Below are positions 32,935 through 41,905 of a stretch of 64,000 nucleotides of DNA, in pieces (within the stretch, counting starts at the first letter, position 1; every line of letters begins with the position of its first letter). Position numbers and translations under genes: made by a program. This DNA comes from Streptomyces avicenniae (GTDB lineage Bacteria > Actinomycetota > Actinomycetes > Streptomycetales > Streptomycetaceae): positions 212,598-276,597 of the forward strand of contig NZ_JOEK01000004.1 of NCBI RefSeq assembly GCF_000719135.1. Direction: 5' to 3'. The notes below the pieces were generated by a model. That model did no database searches, had not been told where the DNA came from, and was given only the letters and a program-made list of their open reading frames with translations.

Positions 32935-35900
32935 TCAGGCCGCCTCGCCGTCCGGCTCCCGCGCCGCCGCCCGCAGCCGGTCGAGGACGTCGGGCTCCAC
33001 GCCGAGGCCCGCGCCGAACGGGTCGGCGCGGTGGGCCTCGTCCACCAGTGCCACGACCGTGCGGGCCAGTTCCGGCCCTTCGGGATCGCCGGGACGCGCC
33101 GTCAGCCAGGCGTCCACCCGCTCGGCGATCTCGCGCTTCTGCCAGGGGCTCGGACGCCGCTCCACGACGAGCCGCACGGCGGTGGGCAGCGAGCCGCGCG
33201 TGCCGTTGCGGACGCCCGACGGCTCGGCGCCGAGCCAGTCCACCAGGTCGTCCACCATCCGCTCCTCCCAGGTGCGGTGTCCGAGCCGCAGCCTCAGACG
33301 CCGGGGCCGGGCGAACATGGCCGCGGCGAGGTAGGGGGAGGACGCCAGCTCGTGGTGGTGGTTCCACCAGCCGCGCGCGTGCTCCATGACGTCCCGCTCC
33401 TGCTGCTCGTCCAGGTCGTCCCGTTCGAGCAGGGCCTGCATGAGGATGCCCGGATGCCGCTCGTAGTGGTGGTCGGCGACCAGCGACAGCGCGTCCTCCC
33501 TCGCCTGGGCGCCCGCCTGCCCGGTGACGGCCGGGCAGCGCAGCAGGCCGCTCAGGAGCTGCACCTTCCGCTGCCAGGGCGGCCCCTCCCGCAGCAGCCC
33601 CCACGCGAAGGCGGCGGCCCGGTCGTCGCCCGGGGGCGTCACCGGCAGGAGCACGGACAGGACCGGCGCCGCCTTGGCCACGCCGGGGCCGGTGGCCAGC
33701 CAGGCGGTGGCCGCGTCGATCGCGTCGTGCCGCGTCTGCGCGTCGGCGCCGTCGCGCAGGAGCAGCCTCGCGGCCAGGGAACCGGCCTCCGGGTGCTCGG
33801 GGAACGCGGCCAGCCAGACGCGCGCGGCGGCGCACACCCGGGCGAACTCCTTGGTCCCCGCCCTGATCTCCTTGCGCCGCACGAGCCCCTTCAGGGCGTA
33901 ACCGGCCTGCTCCGTGCCCGCCAGCGCGTCCAGCCAGGGCAGCGCGAAGGCGACGACCCGCGCGACGAAGTCCGCCGGGAGGCTCCGGGGGCCGAGCAGC
34001 GACTGGAGCAGCATGCCGCGCTGGCCGCTCAGGGCGGTGTTGACCAGCAGCAACCAGGCGTGGTCGAGCAGCAGTTCGGTCTGCTCGGGGTCGGGCTGCC
34101 GCTCCAGGGCCGCGCGGAGCATCGGGAGGTGGACGTTGAGCGCGGCGGGGGAGACCGACCGGGCGCCCTGCAGGCGGTCGAGCAGCGCCAGGACGTGGGT
34201 GACGGCCGCCGCGAGCTGTTCGGGCTCCGGCGCCTGCCGCTTGAACGCCAGCAGCAGCCAGCGGGCCACGTGGACGTCCGTCGCGTGCCCGAAGTGGGCG
34301 TCGAGCCAGCTCAGCGTGTGCCCGTAGGCGGCCCGCGCCTCGTCCCCCTTCAGGCCGTCCACCCGCAGCAGCTTCTGGAGCACGACGGTGGCGTCCACCT
34401 GTCCGCCGTGCGCCTTCAGCCACTTCAGCGAGGTGCCCACCGCCTCGGCGGCGAGCGAGGGCTCCTGGTCCGACACGTCGAGCACGGCGCTGAGGGCGGG
34501 GAACGCCTTCTTCATCCCGGCGTACTTCCGCACCCAGACCAGCATCGCCTGGGCCAGTTCCCGCGCGGCCGGGGTGCGGCGGGTCAGGCGCAGCACCTTG
34601 GCGACGGTGTCGGGGGTGACGTCCTCCCGTTCCCAGTGCTGGAGCCACGTGACGGTCACCGCGGCGATGCGGGGACGCAGGGCGTCGGGTATCAGCTCAA
34701 GATCCAGCTCGGGATCCGTGTCGGCCGCGTGGTCCGTGTGGGCGTACATCAGGTCGGTCAGCACCCAGATCGCGGGCCGCCGCCGCCAGTGGGCCTCCAG
34801 CCAGTCCACCGCCAGCGCGGCGGCCGTCCGGCGGCGCGCCGCCGTGCCGCGCGCGTCCAGCCACACGCCGGACAGGACGTGCGCCGCGTGCGGGTGACCG
34901 CCGTTGGCGGCGAGCCAGGCGTCCGCCGTCGCCATGACCGCGCGGTGCTCGGCGGCGGGCAGTTCCTGGCGTACCAGCAGCCACTTGAGCACCTCGTTGG
35001 ACGAGGGGGCCAGCGGGTGGCGCGCCAGGTGCGCCGTCGCCATGCCCAGGGCCTCGTCCAGGACCCGTTCCTCCGTGTCGCGCCGCGAGAGCAGCACGGC
35101 GAGCAGGGGCGCGTTGGTCTCCGCCCCCGGCTCCTCGCGCAGCTCCGCCAGCGCCCGCGCGGCCAGCGGACCCGTGCGCCCAGGGTCGGTGCCGTGCTGG
35201 ACGAGCGCCGCCGCGAGCACGTGGTTGGGCCGTACGTCCGGGTTGGCGCGCAGGAACCTGTCCGCCAGGGCGAGCGCGCGGTCCCTGACCGTGCCGCGCG
35301 TCTCGTGGCGGCGCAGCAGCCAGCGCAGGACGGGGGCCGCCACCTGCTCCTCGGCGTGCCGCTCCAGCCATCCGAGTGCCAGGCCGATGATCCGCGAGCG
35401 GTCCTCGTTGCGGTCCTCGTACAGCGCCCGGGCCAGCAGCGTCGGATCGACGCGCGACGCGGTGGCCCGCTCGAACCAGGGACCGGCCAGGTCGCTCCAG
35501 TGCACGTAGGTGAGGTTGTGCCACGGGCGCGTGTAGAGCAGGAACTCAAGGACGCTGCCCCCGCCCGGGTCGGCCGCGGCCAGGGTCAGCCCCAGCGTCC
35601 TGACGTGCTTCTCGAGCCACAGCCCGGCCTGCTCGTCGAACCGCTCACGCGTCCTCGTGTCCGCGACCGGGTACCAACGCGCCACCGAGGCCGCCGTGTT
35701 GGCGATGGCACCGGCGTCCCCGCCCACCGCGTCGAGGACCTGGTCGAGCCCGGGGCCCTCGCCGCCGCGACGGGTCGCGTACGCCAGGAACACGTCGCAC
35801 GCCAGCGGGTGCGGGACGGCCAGCACGTCGTCCGCGGACGCCCCGGCGGGGCTCAGCAGGCCGATCTCGCGCAGGCACCGCACGATCTCCGCGCCCCCGC

Positions 35901-38145
35901 GCGGCGCGGCCAGCTCCAGGGCGGACGCCGTCCCGTGCAGCGCGGCGTCCGCGACGGCGGCGAGGCGTGCCTCCGGCAGCGGAGCCGCCGCGAGGACGGC
36001 GGCCATGGGCAGCAGCACGAGCCGCCCGCCCGCCGCGTCCTCGCACGGTGCGCCCTGGAGCACCCGGTGCACCGCCTCTGGCAGCGGCTCCGCCACGAGC
36101 GCGGACACGCCGCCCTCCGGGCCCGCCTCCCCTGCGGCGCGCTCCAGCAGCCCTGACCACATCGCCGCCGCGCCGGGCGCGAGCGGCGCGGCGGGATCGT
36201 TGCCCAGCAGGGCCTGGAGGGCGCTGCCGCCCAGCGCCTCCATCGCACGCGGCGCCGTCGCCCGCAGGACCGCGCGCAGCAACGGCCGCCGGTGCTCGGG
36301 CGCGTACGGCAGGATCTTCTCGACGGGCAGCAGCGCCGCGGCGCCCCTGCTCTGCTGTGAGTTCCAGTGCGAGCCCTGCCGGGAGGTCGCCAGCACGGCG
36401 ACGGGCCTGCCCCGGTACGCCAGTTCCACCAGGGCGTCGTGCAGCCCCGGCAGGTCGAGCCCGGGGAAGCGGTCGAGCCCGTCGATGACGAGCAGCGCCG
36501 TGCGGGACGCGGCGGGCGCGGCGCCGTCCTGCGGGGCGGCGTCCCGGTCGAGCGCCTCCGCCAGCTCCCCGACGACCATGTCGGTGGACACCGGCAGCAG
36601 TTCGGCGGGGCCGCCGTCGATCCCGCCGAGGAACAGGACGGGACCGCCCGCGCGCTCGGCCCGTTCCGCCACCTCAAGGCACCAGCGTGACCTGCCCGTC
36701 CCCGGCGGGCTCAGCAGGACCACGCCCAGCGGCAGCTGGTCGCCCTCCGGCCTGGGGACGAACTCCTCGGGCGTGAGGGTGGCCTTGCGGGTGAAGAACG
36801 GCAGCTCGTCGGGCAGCAGCGCCCGGCCGCGCACGGACGCCACGACCTCGGCCCGGGTGCGCAGCAGCGGCGCCGACGTCCGGCGGTCGCGGTCCTCCGC
36901 CGCCGTGCGCGGCCCCACGACGGGTATCGCCCCCTCCGCCGGTGGCGTGGGGAGGAGGGCGCCCGGCTCCCGCGCCGCCGCCTCCCGCAGCGCGGCGCGC
37001 GCCGCGTGGGCGGCGAGCCGCGAGTACCACCAGCGGGCACGCTCCCCCGCGGCCTCGTACGAGGTGTGCACCAGCGCCCCGGCCACCACCGACCACAGGT
37101 ACTGCGCCCGCCACACGGCCCGGTCGCCCGGGAGCTCCGCCTCGCACGCCGCGTCCACCGCCCGGATCGCGTCCACCACACCGGCACCGATACCGGGACC
37201 GGCCGGATGCCGCGGATCGACGACGACGTCGATGAGCGCCCGCGCCTCACCCGCGCCGATCCCCGGGTCGGCGACGCGCCGCGCCGCCAGGGCGAGGACC
37301 AGCGCCGCCGTGTCGCGGCTGAGCGGGACGTCCTGCGCGTAGTGGGCCAGGTCGATCAGCCAGTGGTGGCCCGGCAGGGGACGGCCCAGGCGCTGGGCCA
37401 CCAGCACGTTCTCCAGGTGCAGGTCCCCGTGCGTCCGCCCGGTGAAGCAGTCGAGCGCGATCCCGCCGACCGGGTTGCCCGGCGCGGTGATCAGCGCGGG
37501 GTTCGGCAGGATGACGTCCGGCTCGTCCTCGTCCCTGATCCACGGGCCCGCGCCCACGTCCGCCATGAGGACCTCGCCCGCCCACGCGCGCGCCGAGCGG
37601 CCCGGCTCCATGGCCGAGCGCAGCTCGGCGGTCAGGAACTCCCCGACCGTGGTGCTCCGCAGGGCGCGGTCGGGGTTCCACGACGCGAGCAGCGACGTCA
37701 CCAACTCCCCGCAAGGAACGGCCAGTTCCCCGTTCAGCGCCGCGCCGAGCGGCATGACCTCCGCCGCGGCGGGCGGCAGCCGCTGGAACATCACCCGGCG
37801 GCCGTCGTCCGGCAGGTCGTAGGGCGGGTACGCCTGCGCCACGACGTGCGCCTCGGTGAACTCCGGCGCGTCGGCGTACGCCTCGTCGTGCCGGTCGGTC
37901 TCCCGGGTGTCGGGCCCGGCGGGCAGGACCTTCACGACGATCCGCTCGTCGCCCCGGTCGGCGTGACCGAGCACCACCAGGCCCAGCAGGGCGCCGCTGT
38001 GCCCGTAGCGCCGCCACGGCTCCGCCTGCGCCCGTACCGTGACACCCCGCCCCACCCAGTACGCGCGCAGCCCGGCGGCGACCGGGGCGTCGAACAGGTC
38101 GTCGAGGCCGTCGCGCGGGTCCGCCGCCGCGCCCTGCGGGCTCAC
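32935..38145 (-). CDS. Giant STAND-like protein: kinase-like domain, degenerate P-loop NTPase, about 18 helical repeats
   Basis: 1736 aa, soluble. Residues 1 to about 330 resemble an APH/protein-kinase-like fold: IVVKVLPAG (nucleotide-binding Lys), THGDLHLENVLV (catalytic loop, about 238-249) and HWLIDLAHYAQD (DxD/DFG-like Asp). A STAND-type NTPase follows. Its Walker A position is SPPGTGRSRWCLEVAE (about 478-493), with Arg in place of Lys. Walker B is LLVIDGLDRFPG (about 548-559), followed by a sensor-like VAVLATSRQG. From about residue 1010 to the end there are some 18 repeats of 38-42 aa with a WLxxHxxxxxAxxVLxxLL core. GTG 38145 overlaps the upstream TPR stop (GTGA). A signal-sensing, oligomerising role is inferred. 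Confidence 0.8.
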   Translation of the reverse strand: MSPQGAAADPRDGLDDLFDAPVAAGLRAYWVGRGVTVRAQAEPWRRYGHSGALLGLVVLGHADRGDERIVVKVLPAGPDTRETDRHDEAYADAPEFTEAHVVAQAYPPYDLPDDGRRVMFQRLPPAAAEVMPLGAALNGELAVPCGELVTSLLASWNPDRALRSTTVGEFLTAELRSAMEPGRSARAWAGEVLMADVGAGPWIRDEDEPDVILPNPALITAPGNPVGGIALDCFTGRTHGDLHLENVLVAQRLGRPLPGHHWLIDLAHYAQDVPLSRDTAALVLALAARRVADPGIGAGEARALIDVVVDPRHPAGPGIGAGVVDAIRAVDAACEAELPGDRAVWRAQYLWSVVAGALVHTSYEAAGERARWWYSRLAAHAARAALREAAAREPGALLPTPPAEGAIPVVGPRTAAEDRDRRTSAPLLRTRAEVVASVRGRALLPDELPFFTRKATLTPEEFVPRPEGDQLPLGVVLLSPPGTGRSRWCLEVAERAERAGGPVLFLGGIDGGPAELLPVSTDMVVGELAEALDRDAAPQDGAAPAASRTALLVIDGLDRFPGLDLPGLHDALVELAYRGRPVAVLATSRQGSHWNSQQSRGAAALLPVEKILPYAPEHRRPLLRAVLRATAPRAMEALGGSALQALLGNDPAAPLAPGAAAMWSGLLERAAGEAGPEGGVSALVAEPLPEAVHRVLQGAPCEDAAGGRLVLLPMAAVLAAAPLPEARLAAVADAALHGTASALELAAPRGGAEIVRCLREIGLLSPAGASADDVLAVPHPLACDVFLAYATRRGGEGPGLDQVLDAVGGDAGAIANTAASVARWYPVADTRTRERFDEQAGLWLEKHVRTLGLTLAAADPGGGSVLEFLLYTRPWHNLTYVHWSDLAGPWFERATASRVDPTLLARALYEDRNEDRSRIIGLALGWLERHAEEQVAAPVLRWLLRRHETRGTVRDRALALADRFLRANPDVRPNHVLAAALVQHGTDPGRTGPLAARALAELREEPGAETNAPLLAVLLSRRDTEERVLDEALGMATAHLARHPLAPSSNEVLKWLLVRQELPAAEHRAVMATADAWLAANGGHPHAAHVLSGVWLDARGTAARRRTAAALAVDWLEAHWRRRPAIWVLTDLMYAHTDHAADTDPELDLELIPDALRPRIAAVTVTWLQHWEREDVTPDTVAKVLRLTRRTPAARELAQAMLVWVRKYAGMKKAFPALSAVLDVSDQEPSLAAEAVGTSLKWLKAHGGQVDATVVLQKLLRVDGLKGDEARAAYGHTLSWLDAHFGHATDVHVARWLLLAFKRQAPEPEQLAAAVTHVLALLDRLQGARSVSPAALNVHLPMLRAALERQPDPEQTELLLDHAWLLLVNTALSGQRGMLLQSLLGPRSLPADFVARVVAFALPWLDALAGTEQAGYALKGLVRRKEIRAGTKEFARVCAAARVWLAAFPEHPEAGSLAARLLLRDGADAQTRHDAIDAATAWLATGPGVAKAAPVLSVLLPVTPPGDDRAAAFAWGLLREGPPWQRKVQLLSGLLRCPAVTGQAGAQAREDALSLVADHHYERHPGILMQALLERDDLDEQQERDVMEHARGWWNHHHELASSPYLAAAMFARPRRLRLRLGHRTWEERMVDDLVDWLGAEPSGVRNGTRGSLPTAVRLVVERRPSPWQKREIAERVDAWLTARPGDPEGPELARTVVALVDEAHRADPFGAGLGVEPDVLDRLRAAAREPDGEAA

Positions 38146-39878
38146 GCGGGGTTCCCCCGTCCGCCGCCGCCTGACCGGCGGGCGCGGCGCGCCACGTCCC
38201 TGTCCCGGCTCCCGCGCCACTCCGCGACCACCTCGGCGAGCGCCCGCGCGTCCGGGTGCTCCTCGCCCACCGCGGCGCACCGGCGCGCGTGCAGCTCCGC
38301 CAGGTGCGTGATGGCCGTGTCGAACTCGCCCGCGTTGTGCTCCGCCTGCGCCAGCGAACGGAGCGCGGCCAGCGTCACGGGATGCCGCGGGCCCCGGCGC
38401 TCCTCCTCCCGCAGCCACGTCTCCCGCAGCGCGCCGAGCGCGCCCGCCCGGTCGTCCGCCGCTTCGAGGGCGAACGCGAGGCTGCGGCGGAGCGCGGTGG
38501 CCTCCGCGTTGTCCGGGCCGTGCTCGGCCGTCCACGTCGCCAGGGCCTTGCGCAGACCGCCCGCGGCCTCCGCCGGGCGCCCTGCGGCGACGAGAGCGGT
38601 GGCCAGGCGGCGGTGCAGGGCCAGCACCTGGGGCGAGTTGGCGTCCTGGATCCGCGTGGCCGCGGCGATGAGGAGGCGGAACTCCCTCGCCCCGGCCGCC
38701 GGATCGCCCGCGCGGATGTGGATGTCCGCCAGCCGGGCGCGTAACGCGAGGACGTGCGGGTGCGAGGAGTCGGAGTGCTCCAGCTGCGTGTCCAGGGCCG
38801 CCGCGACGGTCGCGGCTGCGGCCCGGTGGTCACCGGCGGCCTCCTGCCAGTGCGCCAGGCGCCGCCTGACCGCGTACAGCAGGGCGGGCGCGGGCTGTGC
38901 GGCGGCCAGCAGGACGTCCACGAGGTCCGTCAGCTCGTCGGCCGCCGCGCCCCGGTCCCCGGCCTGGCCCAGGGCCTCGGCCAGGTGCGTCCGCGCGGTG
39001 ACGACCGGCGGCGCGTCGGGGGCGAGACCGGCCTGCCAGCGGGCGATCATGCCCCGGAACGCGGCGACGACGCCGGGGGAGGTGGCGCACTCCTGCGCCA
39101 TGCGGCCCATGGCCTTCAGCGCGTCGGCCGCGCCGGGCGGCGCGTCGGCCAGCAGCTCCAGCCGCGGCGGCCCCGTCAACGCCTCGTACGCCGGGCCTGG
39201 GGCCCCGGCGATCCGGGCCCGCAGCAGCTCGGCCTGCCCGCGCGCGGCGGACGCGCGGGCCGCGTCGGGGGCGGCGTCGTACCCCTCGGCCAGCAGCCCC
39301 CACTGCTCGACGGCCCCCGCCAGGTCGCCCGCCGCCTCCAGCGAGTGCGCCAGCCTGCGGCGGGTCGCCAGGACCTGCCGACCGGCGGGCGCCGCCTCAC
39401 CGGCCGTCGCGTCGTCCGCGGTGAGCCAGGCGAGGACGGCGCGCAGCTCCGCCACGGCGCCGCGCGCGTCACCCGTGCTGCCCCGCAGGTCCGCGATGCG
39501 CGACCGCGTGTCGAACAGCGCCTTCCGGTCGGGCCGCTCCGCGGCGAGTTGCAGCGCCAGCAGCTCCTCCATCGTCGCCAGCGCCTGGTCCGCCCGGCCG
39601 TCCGCGACCTGCCAATGGACCAGCCGCGCGCGGGCCTTGACCGCACGGGCGCCCGCCGCGCCGCCGCCCCGCGTCTCGACGTCCAGGACCTCGCGCAGCT
39701 CCGCCACCGCCCGCCACGCCGCCCCCGCCTGGCCCAGGGCGTCCGCGCGGCGTACGCGCGCCGCGAGCGTCCTGGCGTGTTCCGGGCCGTGCGCCCGGGC
39801 CGCCTCCGTCACCGCCAGGTCGTGAGCGGACGGACCGTCCGCGCCCCCCGGCGTGTCCGACAGATGGGTATCGGCCAT
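38142..39878 (-). CDS. TPR-repeat protein coupled to the STAND gene
   Basis: 578 aa, all-alpha, built of tandem tetratricopeptide-like repeats of the kinesin-light-chain type. Clear units include GPDNAEATALRRSLAFALEA, DANSPQVLALHRRLATALVA, HPHVLALRARLADIHIRAGD, PVTLAALRSLAQAEHNAGEF and, earlier, VKARARLVHWQVADGRADQA. There is no enzymatic domain or membrane segment; the C-terminus is basic (RRARRSGGGGRG). ATG at 39878 has AAGGGGG 7 nt upstream. Its TGA overlaps the GTG of the STAND gene, so the two are made together. It may be the adaptor or sensor of that system; that role is inference. Confidence 0.82.
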   Translation of the reverse strand: MADTHLSDTPGGADGPSAHDLAVTEAARAHGPEHARTLAARVRRADALGQAGAAWRAVAELREVLDVETRGGGAAGARAVKARARLVHWQVADGRADQALATMEELLALQLAAERPDRKALFDTRSRIADLRGSTGDARGAVAELRAVLAWLTADDATAGEAAPAGRQVLATRRRLAHSLEAAGDLAGAVEQWGLLAEGYDAAPDAARASAARGQAELLRARIAGAPGPAYEALTGPPRLELLADAPPGAADALKAMGRMAQECATSPGVVAAFRGMIARWQAGLAPDAPPVVTARTHLAEALGQAGDRGAAADELTDLVDVLLAAAQPAPALLYAVRRRLAHWQEAAGDHRAAAATVAAALDTQLEHSDSSHPHVLALRARLADIHIRAGDPAAGAREFRLLIAAATRIQDANSPQVLALHRRLATALVAAGRPAEAAGGLRKALATWTAEHGPDNAEATALRRSLAFALEAADDRAGALGALRETWLREEERRGPRHPVTLAALRSLAQAEHNAGEFDTAITHLAELHARRCAAVGEEHPDARALAEVVAEWRGSRDRDVARRARRSGGGGRGNPA

Positions 39879-40026
39879 CCCGCGCCCCCTTCGCCCTGAT
39901 GCGCGCCCCCGCGCACTGCACGTGATACCCCTCGCAAGCGCGCCGTACGCGGACGGTCGGTATCGATGGGGGAGCGGTCGGGGCACGGCGCGGCACGGCG
40001 TGATCCGGCCGCCGCCCGGGCGGCCT

Positions 40027-40473
40027 TCAGGGGCGGGCGGGCCCCCGGTACGGGAGGGTCTGGCTGTAGACGATGTTGGTCGTGGTGCTGCCGAATCCGG
40101 CCAGCTCGTCCACCACCTTCTCCAGGTGCGCCATCGAGGTGGCGGCGACCTTCAGCACGTAGCAGTCGTCGCCCGTGGTGCGCAGGCACTCCAGGATCTC
40201 GGCGCGCTCGCCCAGCAGCGCGTGCAGCGGCTGGTGGCGGCTGCCCGGGTACTTCAGCCTGACCACCGCAAGCACCGGGTAGCCGACCCGCGTCAGGTCG
40301 AGCTGCGCCCGGTAGCCCGTGATCACCCCGAGCGCCTCCAGCCGCCGCACCCGCTCGGTCACCGCCGAGGCGCTCAGGCGCACCCGCTTCCCCAGCTCGG
40401 TCAGCGGCACACGGCCGTCCCGTTGCAGCTCCGCCAGGATCGTCCAGTCCGTCGGATCGAGAGTCTCGGCCAT
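40027..40473 (-). CDS. Lrp/AsnC family transcriptional regulator
   Basis: 148 aa. N-terminal AsnC-type HTH: DWTILAELQRDGRVPLTELG, RLSASAVTERVRRLEALGVI (about residues 9-55). The C-terminal RAM/AsnC ligand domain has LDLTRVGYPVLAVVRL and ECLRTTGDDCYVLKVAATSM. The start is supported by TATTTT 6 nt before the ATG (leaderless). It is divergent from an F420-type oxidoreductase and a nucleoside deaminase, its likely local targets. An amino acid ligand is expected for the family. Confidence 0.93.
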   Translation of the reverse strand: MAETLDPTDWTILAELQRDGRVPLTELGKRVRLSASAVTERVRRLEALGVITGYRAQLDLTRVGYPVLAVVRLKYPGSRHQPLHALLGERAEILECLRTTGDDCYVLKVAATSMAHLEKVVDELAGFGSTTTNIVYSQTLPYRGPARP

Positions 40474-40479
40474 CCGTCC

Positions 40480-40485
40480 AAAATA
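40480..40485 (-). promoter_or_regulatory. -10 box of a leaderless transcript (Lrp-type gene)
   Basis: On the minus strand TATTTT, then GGACGG, then the ATG at 40473. No RBS is present. Confidence 0.5.
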
Positions 40486-40554
40486 CCGGCAGATCCCTCC
40501 CCTGATCCCCGCGATGCCGTGGAGAATCCCTTCAGCCCCGCCACGCGCCCCGGA

Positions 40555-40560
40555 TACATT
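40555..40560 (+). promoter_or_regulatory. -10 box of a leaderless transcript (LLM oxidoreductase)
   Basis: TACATT is followed by 6 nt and the GTG at 40567, without an RBS. This fixes the start of the oxidoreductase. Confidence 0.5.
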
Positions 40561-40566
40561 CACCTG

Positions 40567-41418
40567 GTGCGAATCGGAGTGAACATCCCCAACTTCGGGC
40601 CGGGCACCGACCCCGGCGTCCTGCGCGACTGGGCGCGGCGCGTGGAGGGCCACGGGTTCGACCTGCTGACCCTCTCCGACCACGTCGTGCTGACGCCGGA
40701 CGTCACCGAGCAGTACTCGGCGCCGTTCTACGAGCCCTTCACCACCCTCGCCTGGATGGCCGGGATCACCGAGCGGATCCGGCTCGGCACCACCGTCGTG
40801 ATCCTGCCCTACCGCCACCCGCTGCTGGTCGCCCGGATGGCGGCCAACCTCAGCGACCTCAGCGGCGGCAGGCTCGTCCTCGGCGTCGCCGCGGGCTGGG
40901 CACGGCAGGAGTTCGAAGCGCTCGGCGTCCCCTTCGCCGAGCGCGGCAGGCTGTCGGACGACGCCCTGCGCACGATCCGCGCCGCCTGGGCCGACCAGGA
41001 CGACTACCGCGCCGGGGACATCCCCGTCTGGGTCGGCGGCAACAGCGAGGCGGGACTGCGCCGCGCCATCCGCCTCGGCGACGCCTGGCACCCGCTGCGC
41101 AACACCCCCGACTGGCTCGACACCGCCGCCGAGCGGATGCGCACGACCGCCCGGGAACTGGGACGTCCCGCCCCCGCCTTCGCCCCCCGCATCGCCCTGC
41201 GCCTCACCGAGGAACCGGTCACGGGGCCCGACCGCCTGGCCGGTGAGGGCACCATCGAGCAGATCGTGGCCGACCTCGAACGGCTGCGGAAGCTCGACCC
41301 CGACACCGTGCTCCTCGACCCGTTCAACGGCGGGCCCGACGAGACCCTGCACCCCGAGGCGGCGTGGCGTGCCGTCGCCGAGGTCGCCCACCACCTTCCT
41401 GCACTGGAGCGTCCATGA
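40567..41418 (+). CDS. LLM class F420-dependent oxidoreductase
   Basis: 283 aa luciferase-like monooxygenase fold, probably coenzyme F420-dependent as in the TIGR03619 group. Features: GVNIPNFGPGTDP at the N-terminus, GHGFDLLTLSDHVVLTP, RIRLGTTVVILPYRHPLL, LSGGRLVLGVAAGWARQEFE and DIPVWVGGNSEAGLRRAIRL. The GTG start is supported by a TACATT box 6 nt upstream. The stop overlaps the deaminase start (ATGA), so the two are coupled. The substrate is unknown. Confidence 0.9.
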   Translation: MRIGVNIPNFGPGTDPGVLRDWARRVEGHGFDLLTLSDHVVLTPDVTEQYSAPFYEPFTTLAWMAGITERIRLGTTVVILPYRHPLLVARMAANLSDLSGGRLVLGVAAGWARQEFEALGVPFAERGRLSDDALRTIRAAWADQDDYRAGDIPVWVGGNSEAGLRRAIRLGDAWHPLRNTPDWLDTAAERMRTTARELGRPAPAFAPRIALRLTEEPVTGPDRLAGEGTIEQIVADLERLRKLDPDTVLLDPFNGGPDETLHPEAAWRAVAEVAHHLPALERP

Positions 41419-41864
41419 CACCGCAGACCCCCGAGGCCGTCACCGCAGCCGACGAGCCGTACCTGCGCCGCGCCGTCGAACTCGCCGCGCTGGCGCGCGA
41501 GGGCGGCGACCCGCCGTTCGGCTCGCTGCTGGTCGGCCCGGACGGCGAGATCCTGGCCGAGGCCCACAACACGACGGTCAGCGAGAAGGACATCTCCCTG
41601 CACCCCGAACTCAAGCTGGCCGTCTGGGCGGGCCGCGAGCTGGACCCCGACGCCGCCGCCCGCACCACGATGTACACGAGCTGCCAGCCGTGCGGCATGT
41701 GCGCAGGCGCGATCGAGCGGTCCTTCCTCGGCCGGGTCGTCTTCGCCCTGTCCACCGAGCAGCTGCTCACCCTCAAGCCCCCGACCCAGCCCCCCGCGCT
41801 CCGCCTGGCGGGCCCCGCGCTGCGCGACGAGGCGGGCGCCGTCGTCGAGGGCTACTACCGCTGA
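41415..41864 (+). CDS. Nucleoside/nucleobase deaminase (CMP/dCMP deaminase family)
   Basis: 149 aa zinc deaminase. The zinc site has the first ligand and catalytic Glu in LHPELKLAV (HxE), and the two Cys ligands in SCQPCGMCAGAI (PCxxC). GDPPFGSLLVGPDGEILAEA is the usual N-terminal block. It resembles guanine/adenosine-type deaminases more than cytidine deaminase, but specificity cannot be set from sequence. Translationally coupled to the LLM oxidoreductase, which suggests a purine or pyrimidine salvage or catabolic step. Confidence 0.9.
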   Translation: MTPQTPEAVTAADEPYLRRAVELAALAREGGDPPFGSLLVGPDGEILAEAHNTTVSEKDISLHPELKLAVWAGRELDPDAAARTTMYTSCQPCGMCAGAIERSFLGRVVFALSTEQLLTLKPPTQPPALRLAGPALRDEAGAVVEGYYR

Positions 41865-41893
41865 CGGCTTCCGAGCCCGATCCGCGGCGCGGG

Positions 41894-41899
41894 TAGGGT
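41894..41899 (+). promoter_or_regulatory. -10 box of a leaderless transcript (DinB-like gene)
   Basis: TAGGGT, then GCGGCG, then the ATG at 41906. No RBS is present. Confidence 0.5.
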
Positions 41900-41905
41900 G
41901 CGGCG

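Noticed and set aside
33031..36156. A 1041-codon open frame on the plus strand opposite the STAND gene
   Set aside because: Its translation is low-complexity Arg/Gly/Pro, as expected for the antisense of GC-rich coding DNA. The minus strand shows clear motifs and a translational overlap with the TPR gene.
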